Assembly (NCBI GenBank): GCA_950097015.1
Contig: CATNEN010000034.1
Coordinates: forward strand, 3,077,501 to 3,141,500
Length of the DNA: 64,000 nucleotides
Reading direction: 5' to 3'
From: Macrostomum hystrix
Taxonomy: Eukaryota; Platyhelminthes; Macrostomidae
Shown here piece after piece: positions 24,750 through 35,729 of the stretch (position 1 is its first letter; each line of letters starts with the position of its first letter). A program made the position numbers and the translations under genes. The notes under the pieces are model-generated. The model searched no databases. It had not been told where the DNA came from and worked only from the letters and a program-made list of their open reading frames with translations.

Positions 24750-25500
24750 GCTCGATTCTCCTTGGCTCCTGATTAGATTCTTGCTCAGGTTGCTGCGATT
24801 CTCTTTGGCCCCTGATACGATTCTTGCTCAGGTTGCTGCGATTCTCTTTGGCCCCTGATACGATTCTTGCTCAGGTTGCTGCGATTCTCTTTGGCTCCTG
24901 ATACGATTCTTGCTCAGGTTGCTGCGATTCTCTTTGGCTCCTGATACGATTCTTGCTCAGGTTGCTGCGATTCTCTTTGGCCCCTGATACGATTCTTGCT
25001 CCGGTTTTTGCGATCCTCTAAGGCACCTGATACGATTCTTGCTCAGGTTGCTGCGATTCTCAAAGGCACCTGATACGATTCTTGCTCAGGTTGCTGCGAT
25101 TCTCTTTGGCTCCTGATACGATTCTTGCTCAGGTTGCTGCGATTCTCTAAGGCACCTGATACGATTCTTGCTCAGGTTGCTGCGATTCTCTTTGGCCCCT
25201 GATACGATTCTTGCTCAGGTTGCTGCGATTCTCTAAGGCGCCTGATACGATTCTTGCTCAGGTTGCTGCGATTCTCTTTGGCTCCTGATACGATTCTTGC
25301 TCAGGTTGCTGCGATTCTCTAAGGCACCTGATACGATTCTTGCTCAGGTTGCTGCGATCAGAGCCATACACAAAAAGTACAAAATAGATTAAACTGCACG
25401 GCCGATCTTCTAGTACATGTACTTTTATTTGATCTTGCTGCGATTCTCTTTGGCCCCTGATTAGATTCTTGCTCCGGTTTTTGCGATTCTCTAAGGTACG
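24750..25500. repeat. 43-bp minisatellite downstream of LRRC40
   Basis: About 14 copies of a 43-bp unit (core gatacgattcttgctcaggt, then tgctgcgattctctttggct) run from 24750 to 25355. After an 80-bp interruption a further diverged copy lies at 25433-25495. Variants alternate tttggcccct with taaggcacct. Confidence 0.93.
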
Positions 25501-25829
25501 CAATGAGTCACAATAAGTCATCCCTGTACAGATTCGACGTCGGATACTCCGTTTTCAGCATTGTTCCCATCCAGTGAATTAAGGAATGAAGGCGCGCAGT
25601 GAAGCAGAAATAGAACAGAATGTTTCGAAATGCCACGTTTGCCAACACAGAAATCGGTGCTCAAGGCATGGTCAGAACCAAAGCAAGCTTGGTGTCGGGT
25701 TGAATCTGAAGTCGCCACGCTACCACCCCTCTTCAAATGGAGGTAACAGAGGCGGCAGTGAAGATTTTGAAGATCATGAAAACATTGTACACTTTTGGAG
25801 GGGTTTTTTCCCAGCCACCAATGAAGCCT

Positions 25830-26080
25830 GATTGTTGCACGCCTTTACTGTCTATGTCCCGAACCCCAGCGGCTCGTCTCGCTGTCTTACAGCCTTCCCC
25901 AAACTGAGTTCTCTTGCTGCCCTAAGTCAGGCGGTCTACTTTTGGACCATAGACATTTCGGGCGTGCACCAATCGACAAAATAATCGATTGCTGCACGCC
26001 CCGCGAGACCGCTGGCTATATCCGCTCCGTGAGACTGATTGTTGCACGCCCCAACTGTCTGTGGTCCAAAAGTATACAAT
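25830..26080. repeat. Repeated TTGCACGCC module with imperfect inverted repeat
   Basis: The word gattgttgcacgcc occurs at about 25831, 25988 (gattgctgcacgcc) and 26036, and inverted (gggcgtgca) at about 25960. The segment acttttggaccatagac (about 25937) is an imperfect inverted copy of gtctgtggtccaaaagt (about 26057). Together they look like remains of a foldback or MITE-like element. Confidence 0.55.
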
Positions 26081-26083
26081 GCC

Positions 26084-26178
26084 AGTGATAAACGGCTATT
26101 CGTACTGCAAAGTTTTAAACCTCGGGCGCTACGCGCCCTCGGTTAAAAACATTGCAGCACTCATAGCCGTTTATTACT
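26084..26178. mobile_element. Foldback (MITE-like) element, ~95 bp
   Basis: The two halves are inverted copies of each other. TGATAAACGGCTAT at the left pairs with ATAGCCGTTTAT at the right. Inner arms include CTGCAAAGTTTTAAACC opposite GGTTAAAAACATTGCAG. The centre is the perfect palindrome CGAGGGCGCGTAGCGCCCGAG (read on the minus strand; 21 bases counting its middle). No coding capacity. The full-length fold suggests a non-autonomous DNA element or a pure foldback repeat. Confidence 0.7.
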
Positions 26179-26179
26179 A

Positions 26180-27757
26180 TATCATTGATTGTCAAGAACT
26201 GCAGACTCTGATTTTCCATTGCTAGAATTTAAACGATCATAACCATAGACAAAAACACTACGCGGAAAAAATCTGGCGCACAGCTATCATTTAAGAAGTC
26301 TGTATTCTATGGTAAATGACAAGGCCTGAAGCTGTTGTCTTGCGTAAGAAACTACAAACAATGATCATTAAAGCGCAAGAGATTGTCTGTGTCTGAAACC
26401 CTGCAGGTTCGGGCTTCAAGTGCAAAACTAAATGTAAAAGAGAATTTGGCCAAATATGAGAAATGCTTCAAGACTCATAATCAATATATAAAAACCTGGA
26501 AGACAACAGTTTTTACTTTGCTTTCTGAAAGTATTTTGGCTGCAATTGCAGCTACAGCTCCTGAATTTCCAAGACTTAAGCAAAGTTATTTTATTTTATT
26601 ATGGTGCATTTCAGTTACAAAAAGCGCACTATAGCGCTCTGACGACGATAAATCAAAGTAAAAAACATAGTGATATAAAATTTGAGGTTTGAAATAATCC
26701 GCATTAATAATAGGCTTCATTAAAAGTGGCTGCATGCATTTAGAACGAGGCACCGAAATTAGATATACGAATCTTGAGCATACAGTTTATTGCCGAAGCC
26801 TAATCCCATTTATGGTAATAAATTTTCCCATTATGCGGCCTTTGAGCCGTTTTGCTCTCGAATTATTGGGGCCCGGAGTCGTAAAACATTTTCTTCTGCA
26901 GAAAAGAAATTTTACCGAACTTGCCTGAGCAGTCTCAAATTTATCTCCCTTATGATCTTTCTTCTTGGTGCCCTACCTAAAATTGGCGTTTAGCAACTGG
27001 AATGATAGATTTTTCAAACAAAATCTCCCAAATCTCTTTTTAAATGTCCCATGGTTTACTAAGAAACTTTACTAGGAAATTAAGCCATGAGAGAAACTCA
27101 ATTTGTGTTACTTTCAGAAAACGTTTATCCCACCTCAAACTTCCCTAACCACTCAGTTAATCTCTTCTCTATTATCCCTTAATTTAAAAAATCTCATTTT
27201 CCTTTATTTCTCATCTGATCCCAATTCCATATCTATCTCGTTTTTACTCTACTCTCTCCCTCTTATAATATTTCCACTCACCTCCCCATCTCCTCTCCCT
27301 AGTGTCGAGTCACCTGGTTTTCTACGCAACAAGAAATATTTCCCATTAATGTTATTTCCCCCCTACAGCGATTATTACTCATAGCTAGCGCTTAGCGAGC
27401 ATTAAAAGCCATCAAAATAATGTAAACTATCAGCATCGTATTTTGCTCTTGAAGGAGCAAATGCATCTCTGGAAATTTATTTTCGCAGTTAGTTTTTGAG
27501 GGGCCTCGCATTAAGTTCAGTCTGGCTATATTTTTTGCATCACTGCTTCTATGTATTGCAGCCTAGTTTCCAGATATTGGTGCTCGAGATTAATCCGCAG
27601 CAATAATAGTTTCGGCTGAATTAAAATCTAAACTCAATCAGTCATGACTTCGCACACACACATGCTGCATAAGTAATGCAGTTGCGTAGCTGTGGAGGCT
27701 TGGAAATAGATTTTTAATCGATCCACTCTTGTTGAATGATCATTGTGGATTGGGCAA
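26180..27757. other. Intergenic stretch, no gene seen
   Basis: AT-rich unique DNA. A pyrimidine-rich tract (many ctccc and tctcc words) lies at about 27110-27370. Short open frames lack family resemblance and codon bias. Confidence 0.4.
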
Positions 27758-27759
27758 TA

Positions 27760-28622
27760 CGAGGGGCGTTCAATAAGTTTCCGGATGCACAGAAATGAAA
27801 AGCGTCAGAGGGAAGATAAATGTCAGGCCTTTTCGAAGTACTCTCCAGCAGCTTCGATGCACTTTCTCATCCTTTCAAACCAAGTAGCAAAGCAGACAGC
27901 CCACTCTGACTGAGGGATGTCAAACAGGTGACTTTGGAAGGCCTCGACGGCCTGTTCCGGCGATGCAAATCGGACTCCCTTGAGCAGGCGCTTGACTTGT
28001 GGGAACACAAAGAAGTCACACGGTGCCAAGTCGGGGCTGTAGGGTGGGTGCTGAAGCAGTTGGACGCGATTCTGCTCCATGAACTCCACAGTTAGTCGCG
28101 CTGTGTGGGCCGGGGCGTTGTCCTGGTGGAGCAGCAACCCACGATGGCGAGTCCTTGGGCGCTTCTCAGCGATGGATTGCAGCACCTGGGGCATACACTC
28201 GGTTACATACCAGCCCGCAGTCACCGTCCGCTGTGTTACCAGCGGAATCTTCGCGAGCCTCGTCTTCGAGCGACACTCGGCCCCGACGAAATTCTGCGAA
28301 CCAGTCAAAGACGGTTGTTCTCGAGGGTGCAGTATCCCCGAAGGCTAGGCGAAGCCGTTCTAAGCTTTGCGACTGGTTCAGACCACATTTGTAGTCGTAA
28401 AAAATCATCGCCCTCCAGTGGATGCGTGACAGTTCCATAATAGATACTTGAAGTTGGAGGTGATAGGTAACTTTGAAGTGAAGTTGTGAGATTCAGGTTT
28501 ATTGTGTAATCATTATATTTTATGTCAAATCTCAGGAGATGTACATTTTTCATGTGAGTACATTTTGAGCAGCCTAGAGTGCGCTGGCTCTTATGGTCCG
28601 GAAACTTATTGAACGCCCCTCG
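27760..28622 (-). mobile_element. Mariner-type DNA transposon, 863 bp, internally deleted
   Basis: The terminal inverted repeats are CGAGGGGCGTTCAATAAGTT and its exact complement AACTTATTGAACGCCCCTCG at the right, extending to about 26 bp. A TA duplication lies outside each end. The TIR sequence differs from the 18529 element, so this is a separate mariner lineage. Its 863 bp is too short for a complete transposase plus ends (about 1.3 kb), consistent with the internal deletion seen in the coding part. Confidence 0.93.
27823..28438 (-). pseudogene. Deleted mariner transposase (DD34D, lacks first catalytic Asp)
   Basis: The N-terminal part runs from ATG 28438 (MELSRIHWRAMIFYDYKCG, then TVFDWFAEFRRGRVSLEDEA). 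It then jumps in a different frame to TAGWYVTECMPQVLQ, HQDNAPAHTARL and YSPDLAPCDFFVF and ends GGEYFEKA-like. There are 34 residues between the second and third aspartates. The central region, including the GDES-type first Asp, is missing, so it cannot encode active transposase. Confidence 0.92.
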
Positions 28623-28751
28623 TACAAGTACAAAACTTAAACATCTGAACAATCATAACGTAGTACTTTCACAAACCTGATACTTCATAAGGCGGAAACT
28701 AAACAAGCTAGAAGCTTGAGTATCCGGTATCTATAGTGAATCTTGGGTGAG

Positions 28752-28866
28752 GGAGGCTGAGTGGCAGAGCGGTTAATGCGTTTTCTTCTCGCACCAGGTC
28801 CCTGAGCTCGATTCCGCGGCGAGGCCACAATGATTAGGGGCACAGCCCCGAAGAGAAGGCTTCACA
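28752..28866 (+). mobile_element. tRNA-derived SINE, head fragment
   Basis: GAGTGGCAGAGCGGTTAATG (A-box region), then GAGCTCGATTCCGCGGCGAG (B-box region), then the start of the body (GGGGCACAGCCCCGAAGAGA). It ends after AAGGCTT, where other copies continue for 170 bp more, so only the tRNA-like head and the first body segment remain. Confidence 0.75.
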
Positions 28867-28879
28867 AACCAGTAACTAT

Positions 28880-29750
28880 ACAAACCGAAAGCTACAGAAA
28901 CCGGAAGCTACTAATTGCTTTGCACAGCAACCACGTTATTTGATGTGAGCTGGCAAAGGTTTTAACCACCGAGTCACCGAGTCTATTCGCAGCAAACCGT
29001 ATGGACGAAAGTCTTCATTGGAAATCAATGTCTAGCAGAGCGGGTAGGTGCTTGAAGCCGATCTACTGCGGATAATATTTATCTGCTGTCTGTTATACTT
29101 CTAGGAAGTATCAAAACTAGCCCAGTTTTCTGACTAAGTTGCACGCCATTGCAGTCTCTCAACGAATGGATCAGCCAGCACATGGCCCAGCAAACCAGCT
29201 CTATAGTAGTCTTTTCCGCTGAGGAAAGTTTTTCTCATTCTCTTTCTTTCTGTGGGCTGTCAGAATCAGCAGCAGCTACAGAGCCGTTTATGTAGCTGCT
29301 TGTTATAGGCAGCGAGGGTCTAAGCCTACTGTCTGCAAAATACGCATCTAATAATTTATAGCTCTTCTATTTGTTATCTTTTTAACTGATTCGCCACTGC
29401 CTATACACCAGCTCCGCTAAATTCACAAGAGCTAATCCGAGACTATTTCTACGAAAGCGTTGGATTTCTGCTGATATTATTGGTCTGTGAGAAAGTTTAT
29501 GAACAACTTGCTACATCAATTTCATACCCCCACGCTTTTAGTCTGTATATGCCTTCGCGTGGGTCTGTTTTCCATTGGAACTGTTTGCCAATCTGGCTAC
29601 AATGCTTATTCATCGACTTATCACATTTATTTATTTCCAGTTTTTTTCACGTCTGGCTTACAACTGCTACTGCCAAACTCCTGGCAATTCATTTCTTCAA
29701 AAATCTATCATTCCTGTTTCTATTCGCACCTGTCTTAAGAAAAAATCCAT
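28880..29750. other. Intergenic stretch, no gene seen
   Basis: Mixed-composition unique DNA between the SINE fragment and the next array. No splice-bounded exon or known domain is recognisable on either strand. Confidence 0.4.
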
Positions 29751-29754
29751 CTCT

Positions 29755-30465
29755 CTTTCTCAAATGCCTCTCATATCTATTTATCTTCCTCAAATCCATC
29801 TCCCACCCATCTCTCTTCCTCAAATCCCTCCCCGATCCATCTCTCTTCCTTAACTGCATCTCATATCCATCTCTCTTCCTCAAATCCCTCTCCCATCCAT
29901 CTATCTTCCTCAAATCCATCTCATATCCATCTATCTTCCTCAACTCCATCTCATATCCATCTCTCTTCCTCAAATCCCTCTCCCATCCATCTCTCTTCCT
30001 CAAATGCCTCTCCCATCCATCTCTGTTTCTCAAATGCCTCTCCCATCCATCTCTGTTCCTCTAATGCCTCTCCCATCCATCTCTGGTCCTCTAATGCCTC
30101 TCCCATCCATCTCTGGTCCTCAAATGCCTCTCCCATCCATCTCTGTTCCTCAAATGCCTCTCCCATCCATCTCTGTTCCTCAAATGCCTCTCCCATCCAT
30201 CTCTGTTCCTCAAATGCCTCTCCCATCCATCTCTGTTCCTCAAATGCCTCTCCCATCCATCTCTGTTCCTCAAATGCCTCTCCCATCCATCTCTGTTCCT
30301 CAAATGCCTCTCCCATCCATCTCTGTTCCTCAAATGCCTCTCCCATCCATCTCTGTTCCTCAAATGCCTCTCCCATCCATCTCTGTTCCTCAAATGCCTC
30401 TCCCATCCATCTCTGTTCCTCAAATGCCTCTCCCATCCATCTCTGTTCCTCAAATGCCTCTCCCT
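29755..30465. repeat. 30-bp minisatellite
   Basis: About 23 copies of a 30-bp unit (core cctctcccatccatctctgt, then tcctcaaatg). The right half (30120-30450) is nearly perfectly homogeneous, while the left copies diverge (catatccatc, ctatcttcct). This fits one-sided recent expansion. Long open frames on both strands are a by-product of the multiple-of-3 unit. Confidence 0.95.
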
Positions 30466-30479
30466 CTACTCGTGTCCCT

Positions 30480-31104
30480 CTCTCCGCTGTATCTCTGTTT
30501 CTGATGTTCTCATGTACATTTTGAATCAACAATATGAACGCATATATCTCCTATTTACAGACTTTTTACTATAATACAATATAAGGTACGAAAGTGGTAT
30601 TTTGATGTCTTGTAGATACTTTCATAACTTGCATTGTTGTTTTTCTATTGTATTAGCTGAGTGACGTTAGTAATTTTCTGGCCTAAATATGAGTTACGAG
30701 CCAGTATGAACAAGCACTTTTGTACTAGTACAAGATTAAAGCATTGAAATTAATCTACATTTATTACTTCACTCACAAACAGTTTTTTATTGCACAAAAA
30801 ATAAGCTGCTATATTGGAATCTAGAACTAGGGCTTGCAAACCAAATTTGCTCAATTCTTGATTGGCTAGAGATCCTGCTGGCAATCATTGAAAATTTGTT
30901 CGTATTTGGTGCGCAATCGAAGCGTAAGCTGCTAGGTAATTTCAGTATTAAAAGCTTACGTTGACAAGAACAAGCAAGCATTTGAAAAAAACTGAATATC
31001 TTTAGGCTTACGCGTCTATATACTCGAGTTTCCACTATTTGTTACACAAAAATTTGCGAGCCATATTGTGTCGTGTGCCTTTTTGCGTGATTTTAGAATG
31101 TACT
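30480..31104. other. AT-rich 3' flank of the frizzled gene
   Basis: No coding exon. TTTATT at 30786-30791 is AATAAA on the minus strand, about 315 nt beyond the frizzled stop codon, and is the best candidate polyadenylation signal for that gene. Confidence 0.5.
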
Positions 31105-33556
31105 TTAAACGTCGGACGCTGCGAAAACTTGCTGGCGCCTGCCTCCTCTCACAGTGTCGCATCTAACACTGTCCACTGTGGCGTAGGCGTTGTACAAATC
31201 GTAGTGCCTCTGCTGCTGCTGCTGCTGTGCCTGATGCCGATGATAATGCTGACGCTGCTGATTGTAGCTTAACGACGAAGGCGGCGATGGCAGCGGAGGT
31301 GGAGGCTGCAGAGGCGGCGGAGGCGGCTGCGGTGATTGCTGCTGCTGTAAAGGCACTGCACGAGGTGGCAGCGACGGCGGCAGCTGCTTTCCAGATCTTC
31401 TGGTCAGCCGACGACTGAGCCAGGTGCGCCAGACTGTCAAGGACTGACTGTTAGCCCACACCAGCAGGCTGGCCGGCAGTCCGGCAGTCAGCGACATGAA
31501 GATCTTCAACATGTAGACGGCTGCTGACGGCTTCGCGGAGAGGCGGCAACCGGCGGCGCCGCTGACGCCGTCGCGAGTGGCACAGCCGGGCCTGTCCAGG
31601 ACCGAGTCGAGGCTGTGCGCCCAGCGCGATCGCTCGGCCAGCTCGTAGATGTTGGCGGCCAGCACACAGGCGGCAGGCAGGGCGAACAGGAAGGCGAAGA
31701 GGCTCAGCCGGGCGGCTCTCTGCTCGGAGCTGCAGCCGACGGCGGTGGGGTCGCCGGCCTGGGCGGCTGCGCTGGTTTTTTCCTCCGGCTGCTGCATGGT
31801 CGATCTGTGCTGCTGCTGGCTGAGCTCGTCGGACGGGAAGTGCGGAGCCCCGGGATGGGCGAGCACGGAGCGGAGGGCCGATACGAGGAAGCCCAGACCG
31901 AGCAGCAGGGCTGTTGCCATGGGCACCACCTGGATTTGATTGCGGCGGAGAGCACCTGAGAGTCCCGTGTAGCTAGCTAAAGCTCCTAATGCGCTCGTAA
32001 TTATTACTTTACTTTCGACTGGTCTGTGGGCACTTTCTCATCGCCAGACAGTGTACACTCCCACTATGCCTTGGAGGTTGGCCCTAATGGGCGTAAGTTG
32101 CGCAAAAACCTCCAAGCCTTCTCTCCGCGGCTGTGCCCCAAATAAATGTGGCCTCGCCGTGGAATCGGGCTCAGGAACCTTAATGCGAGAGGAATGCGCG
32201 TTAGACCGCTCTGCCACGTGACGAAAACGAAATTCCAACCTGAAACATGAGCAGATCGGCTGGCCTCGAACCGTCCACCACGCACAGGTGAGTGAGCTCG
32301 TCACCTTCGATGCGTTGCAGTACCAGCAGGGTCACGCTGAGCAGCAGCGGCGCCCCCCAGGCCAGCAGGTGCAGCCACACAGTGCGCTCGGCCAGCAGCC
32401 TGTGATGCCACCGCCTGGCAGCGCTGAGGTGCCAGCAGAGCGCCAGAGCCAGCCACCAGAGCAGGCCGGCCAGCCAGCTGAAGTACAACAGCAGGAAGAT
32501 GGCCGCGCACCACTGACCGGCGTGTCGGCTGACGAGCACCAGCTCGTTGGCCACTCCGGGGCCGGCGGCCATCGAGGCGGACCGGCTGCAAGCCAGCTCC
32601 GGGCCGAGGGCGGCGCGCAGCAGGTGTCCCCCAGCGTGCACCAGGTGGCAGGCCGACACCCACACCACGGGCCGCTCGGGATAGCGAAATCGGCCCGCGT
32701 CGATAGCGAAGGTTGCCAATGCCAGGCCGGAGTAGACGACCGCCGCCACTGACCAGGCGAGCATCCAAGCGCCGGCGAAGTCGCGATCCTCTTTGGCGAA
32801 TAAGTAGCTGGACAGGCAGCGCTTGGCGCACCAGCCGCCGCCGCCTCCACCGACTGTAATCTCAGCCAGGGAGCACTTCTGACCATGCGACGCGCTGCCG
32901 TCAGCTTTGCCTCGACCCGGCACAGCTGAGGCGCCAGACGCGGCAATGTCAATGTTCGCTGACGCGTTTCCCCATCGATCCGTGCCGCTGGCGCCAATAT
33001 GGTTGCTGAGAGGCAGCTGCGGCATGTGCTGATTAAGCTGATCCACCAGGGCGTTGAACTCCTCATTGCTAGGCCGCAGGCAGAGATTCCTCCTAGAGCC
33101 GACGTTCTCCTTCTCCAGCAGCTCGCAGTCCAGGTGTTCCGGCCAGTCGGAGCCGTACTGGCTGAGCCTGGCCTGGCAAAGGCGCCTCACCGACTGGCAG
33201 AACTCGCGACACGGCCGGACCAGCAGGCTCTGGTCGCGATTGCAGAACGGCAGGTGGACGGAGCAGGCCAGCAGGCGCAGGTACGGAGCGCACTGCGTGT
33301 TGACGAGCTTATCGAGACCGTCCAGTTGGCGGGCGACGCGGTCCTGGTTGACGAAACTGGCGGTGCTGTTGTAGCGGATGCTGGCACAGGCTGTCACCCG
33401 GATTGGCACTGGTGCGCAGGACTGTTCCGCCCTGGCGGAGTCGACGGCATCTTCGCCGCCAAGTGAGATCACAACTGCCGAGGAAGAGGCCGCATTCGCT
33501 GCTGCCGAGGCGATAATAAGCAGGAATGGGATAATGGATCTTTCAAGCGAAGGCAT
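31105..33556 (-). CDS. Frizzled-family Wnt receptor, two exons (713 aa), atypical Dishevelled motif
   Basis: The exons are 33556-32240 and 31929-31105, joined in phase 0 (LLMFQ|VVPMATALL). A signal peptide (MPSLERSIIPFLLII...) precedes a cysteine-rich Wnt-binding domain at residues 47-159. It has the ten expected cysteines, YNSTASFVN and WPEHLDC. A linker with WCAKRC, seven hydrophobic segments and the frizzled signature RFRYPERP follow. The receptor acts at the plasma membrane in Wnt/planar polarity signalling. After TM7 the usual KTxxxW motif reads QSLTVW, so both Lys and Thr are replaced. The tail is Pro/Gln-rich and low complexity, ending FAASDV. The 310-bp intron contains a SINE. The subtype (FZD1/2/7, 4, 5/8 or 9/10) cannot be assigned by eye. 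No GPCR family other than class F fits. Confidence 0.93.
32036..32219 (-). mobile_element. tRNA-derived SINE inside the frizzled intron
   Basis: The minus-strand copy begins at the TGGCAGAGCGG head and runs through the body to CAGTGTACACTGTCTGGCGATGAG-like sequence, where it stops without the distal 100 bp of full copies. It makes up more than half of the 310-bp intron 31930-32239 and has the same orientation as the gene. Confidence 0.8.
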
Positions 33557-33559
33557 GTC

Positions 33560-34450
33560 TGTCCTTAGTTATTGTTGGGTCTTCTGGATCTTCTGGAATT
33601 TTCTGCCAGCTTTTATCCCAGATGTGTCTTTGCTAGTTTGGTGGGTTCCTTCCTCTATTAGCGGCTCTGAGCCCTCACCATTGGCCCTGGCGTTCTGCAC
33701 CCTCCTCTAGCCCGCTCCACCCAATTTTGCGCTTGTCACTTTTTCTGAAGCTAAAAATCTAAGAGAATGAAGCCGCTAACTACTCGCAAGGCTGATGTCG
33801 CGCGCACCAAAAATGTGATTTGGCCTCGAAACAACTAAGAAAACCAAACTTTAGGAAACAGATCTCCCTATATACTCCAATAGGTAAGCAATGGGAATAA
33901 AAAATTCAAGTGGCGCTCGGCAGGGAGGGTCATCAGTCAATGTCGGCGGTCGGGGGGTTGTCGGAGGGCGGAGGAAGTGGTCTGCCAGCATGGAGCGTGG
34001 AACCAAAACGCTCCTTATCTTTTTTTCGCTGCCCCTGGCTCTCTTTGAGAGGGCCGCTTTGGGCCCCTGGCTTGGCGGTGTGTGTGCTGTGTGTGTGGAA
34101 GGCGGGGTAACTGATTTGAGGGAGGGGGTGGGTGGAACGGAACCCTGTCGGTTCGGTGAGGTTGCGGGCTTTGAATAATTACCTTCCGCCATACGCTCCA
34201 GCTCCCTATGCTGAAACCTGTGCAGTCGAGGAGGTGAGCCGGGTGACTGGAAAATTAGACTGAATTTACGGGACATTCTTCCCTCAAGCACAAACACACT
34301 GGCTTTATATTTCTCTCCTTCCTTTTGTTATAGTTTTCAATAGAGATTCAGACTCTATTACTATAAATTAAACACCTGGGAAAGAAGCGAATAATATTCC
34401 CATAAATCAAACTGATTCCATTCACCAATCTTTATTATTTACCTGATCCA
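33560..34450. other. Upstream region of frizzled, with one unsupported open frame
   Basis: Presumptive promoter side of the frizzled gene. A minus-strand frame from ATG 34276 to 33851 (about 141 codons, Ser/Pro/Arg-rich) resembles no known family, and the opposite strand is also open. I treat it as chance in moderately GC-rich DNA. A small protein or an exon of an unseen gene remains possible. Confidence 0.3.
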
Positions 34451-34459
34451 CTCTTTATC

Positions 34460-35725
34460 GCCTGCTCTACCACTCCACCACTAACTCTTCCTACTATAAT
34501 CTTCCACTCCACCACTAACTCTTCCTACTATAATCTACCACTCAACCACTAACTCTTCCTACTATAATCTTCCACTCCACCACTAACTCTTCCTACTATA
34601 ATCTACCACTCCACGGCTAACTCTTCCTACTATAATCTACCACTCCACCACTAACTCTTCCTACTATAATCTACCACTCCACCACTAACTCTTCCTACTA
34701 TAATCTACCACTCCACCACTAACTCTTCCTACTATAATCTTCCACTCCACCACTAACTCTTCCTACTATAATCTTCCACTCCACCACTAACTCTTCCTAC
34801 TATAATCTTCCACTCCACCACTAACTCTTCCTACTATAATCTTCCACTCCACCACTAACTCTTCCTACTATAATCTTCCACTCCACCACTAACTCTTCCT
34901 ACTATAATCTTCCACTCCACCACTAACTCTTCCTACTATAATCTTCCACTCCACCACTAACTCTTCCTACTATAATCTTCCACTCCACCACTAACTCTTC
35001 CTACTATAATCTTCCACTCCACCACTAACTCTTCCTACTATAATCTACCACTCCACCACTAACTCTTCCTACTATAATCTTCCACTCCACCACTAACTCT
35101 TCCTACTATAATCTTCCACTCCACCGCTAACTCTTCCTACTATAATCTACCACTCCACCACTAACTCTTCCTACTATAATCTTCCACTCCACCACTAACT
35201 CTTCCTACTATAATCTTCCACTCCACCACTAACTCTTCCTACTATAATCTTCCACTCCACCGCTAACTCTTCCTACTATAATCTACCACTCCACCACTAA
35301 CTCTTCCTACTATAATCTTCCACTCCACCACTAACTCTTCCTACTATAATCTACCACTCCACCACTAACTCTTCCTACTATAATCTTCCACTCAACCACT
35401 AACTCTTCCTACTATAATCTACCACTCCACCACTAACTCTTCCTACTATAATCTTCCACTCCACCACTAACTCTTCCTACTATAATCTACCACTCCACCA
35501 CTAACTCTTCCTACTATAATCTACCACTCCACCACTAACTCTTCCTACTATAATCTACCACTCCACCACTAACTCTTCCTACTATAATCTTCCACTCCAC
35601 CACTAACTCTTCCTACTATAATCTTCCACTCCACCACTAACTCTTCCTACTATAATCTTCCACTCCACCACTAACTCTTCCTACTATAATCTTCCACTCC
35701 ACCGCTAACTCTTCCTACTCGACTC
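34460..35725. repeat. 34-bp satellite-like array
   Basis: About 37 highly homogeneous copies of a 34-bp unit (ccactccaccactaactctt, then cctactataatct plus a or t). The only common variant is the final ctacc versus cttcc. It is the second-largest array here and lies between genes, not in an intron. Confidence 0.95.
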
Positions 35726-35729
35726 TACC

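Noticed and set aside
29951..30532. Apparent repeat-rich proteins (MPLPSISVPQ and EEQRWMGEAF)
   Set aside because: A 30-bp unit divisible by 3 keeps several frames open on both strands; no start context, domain or splice support.
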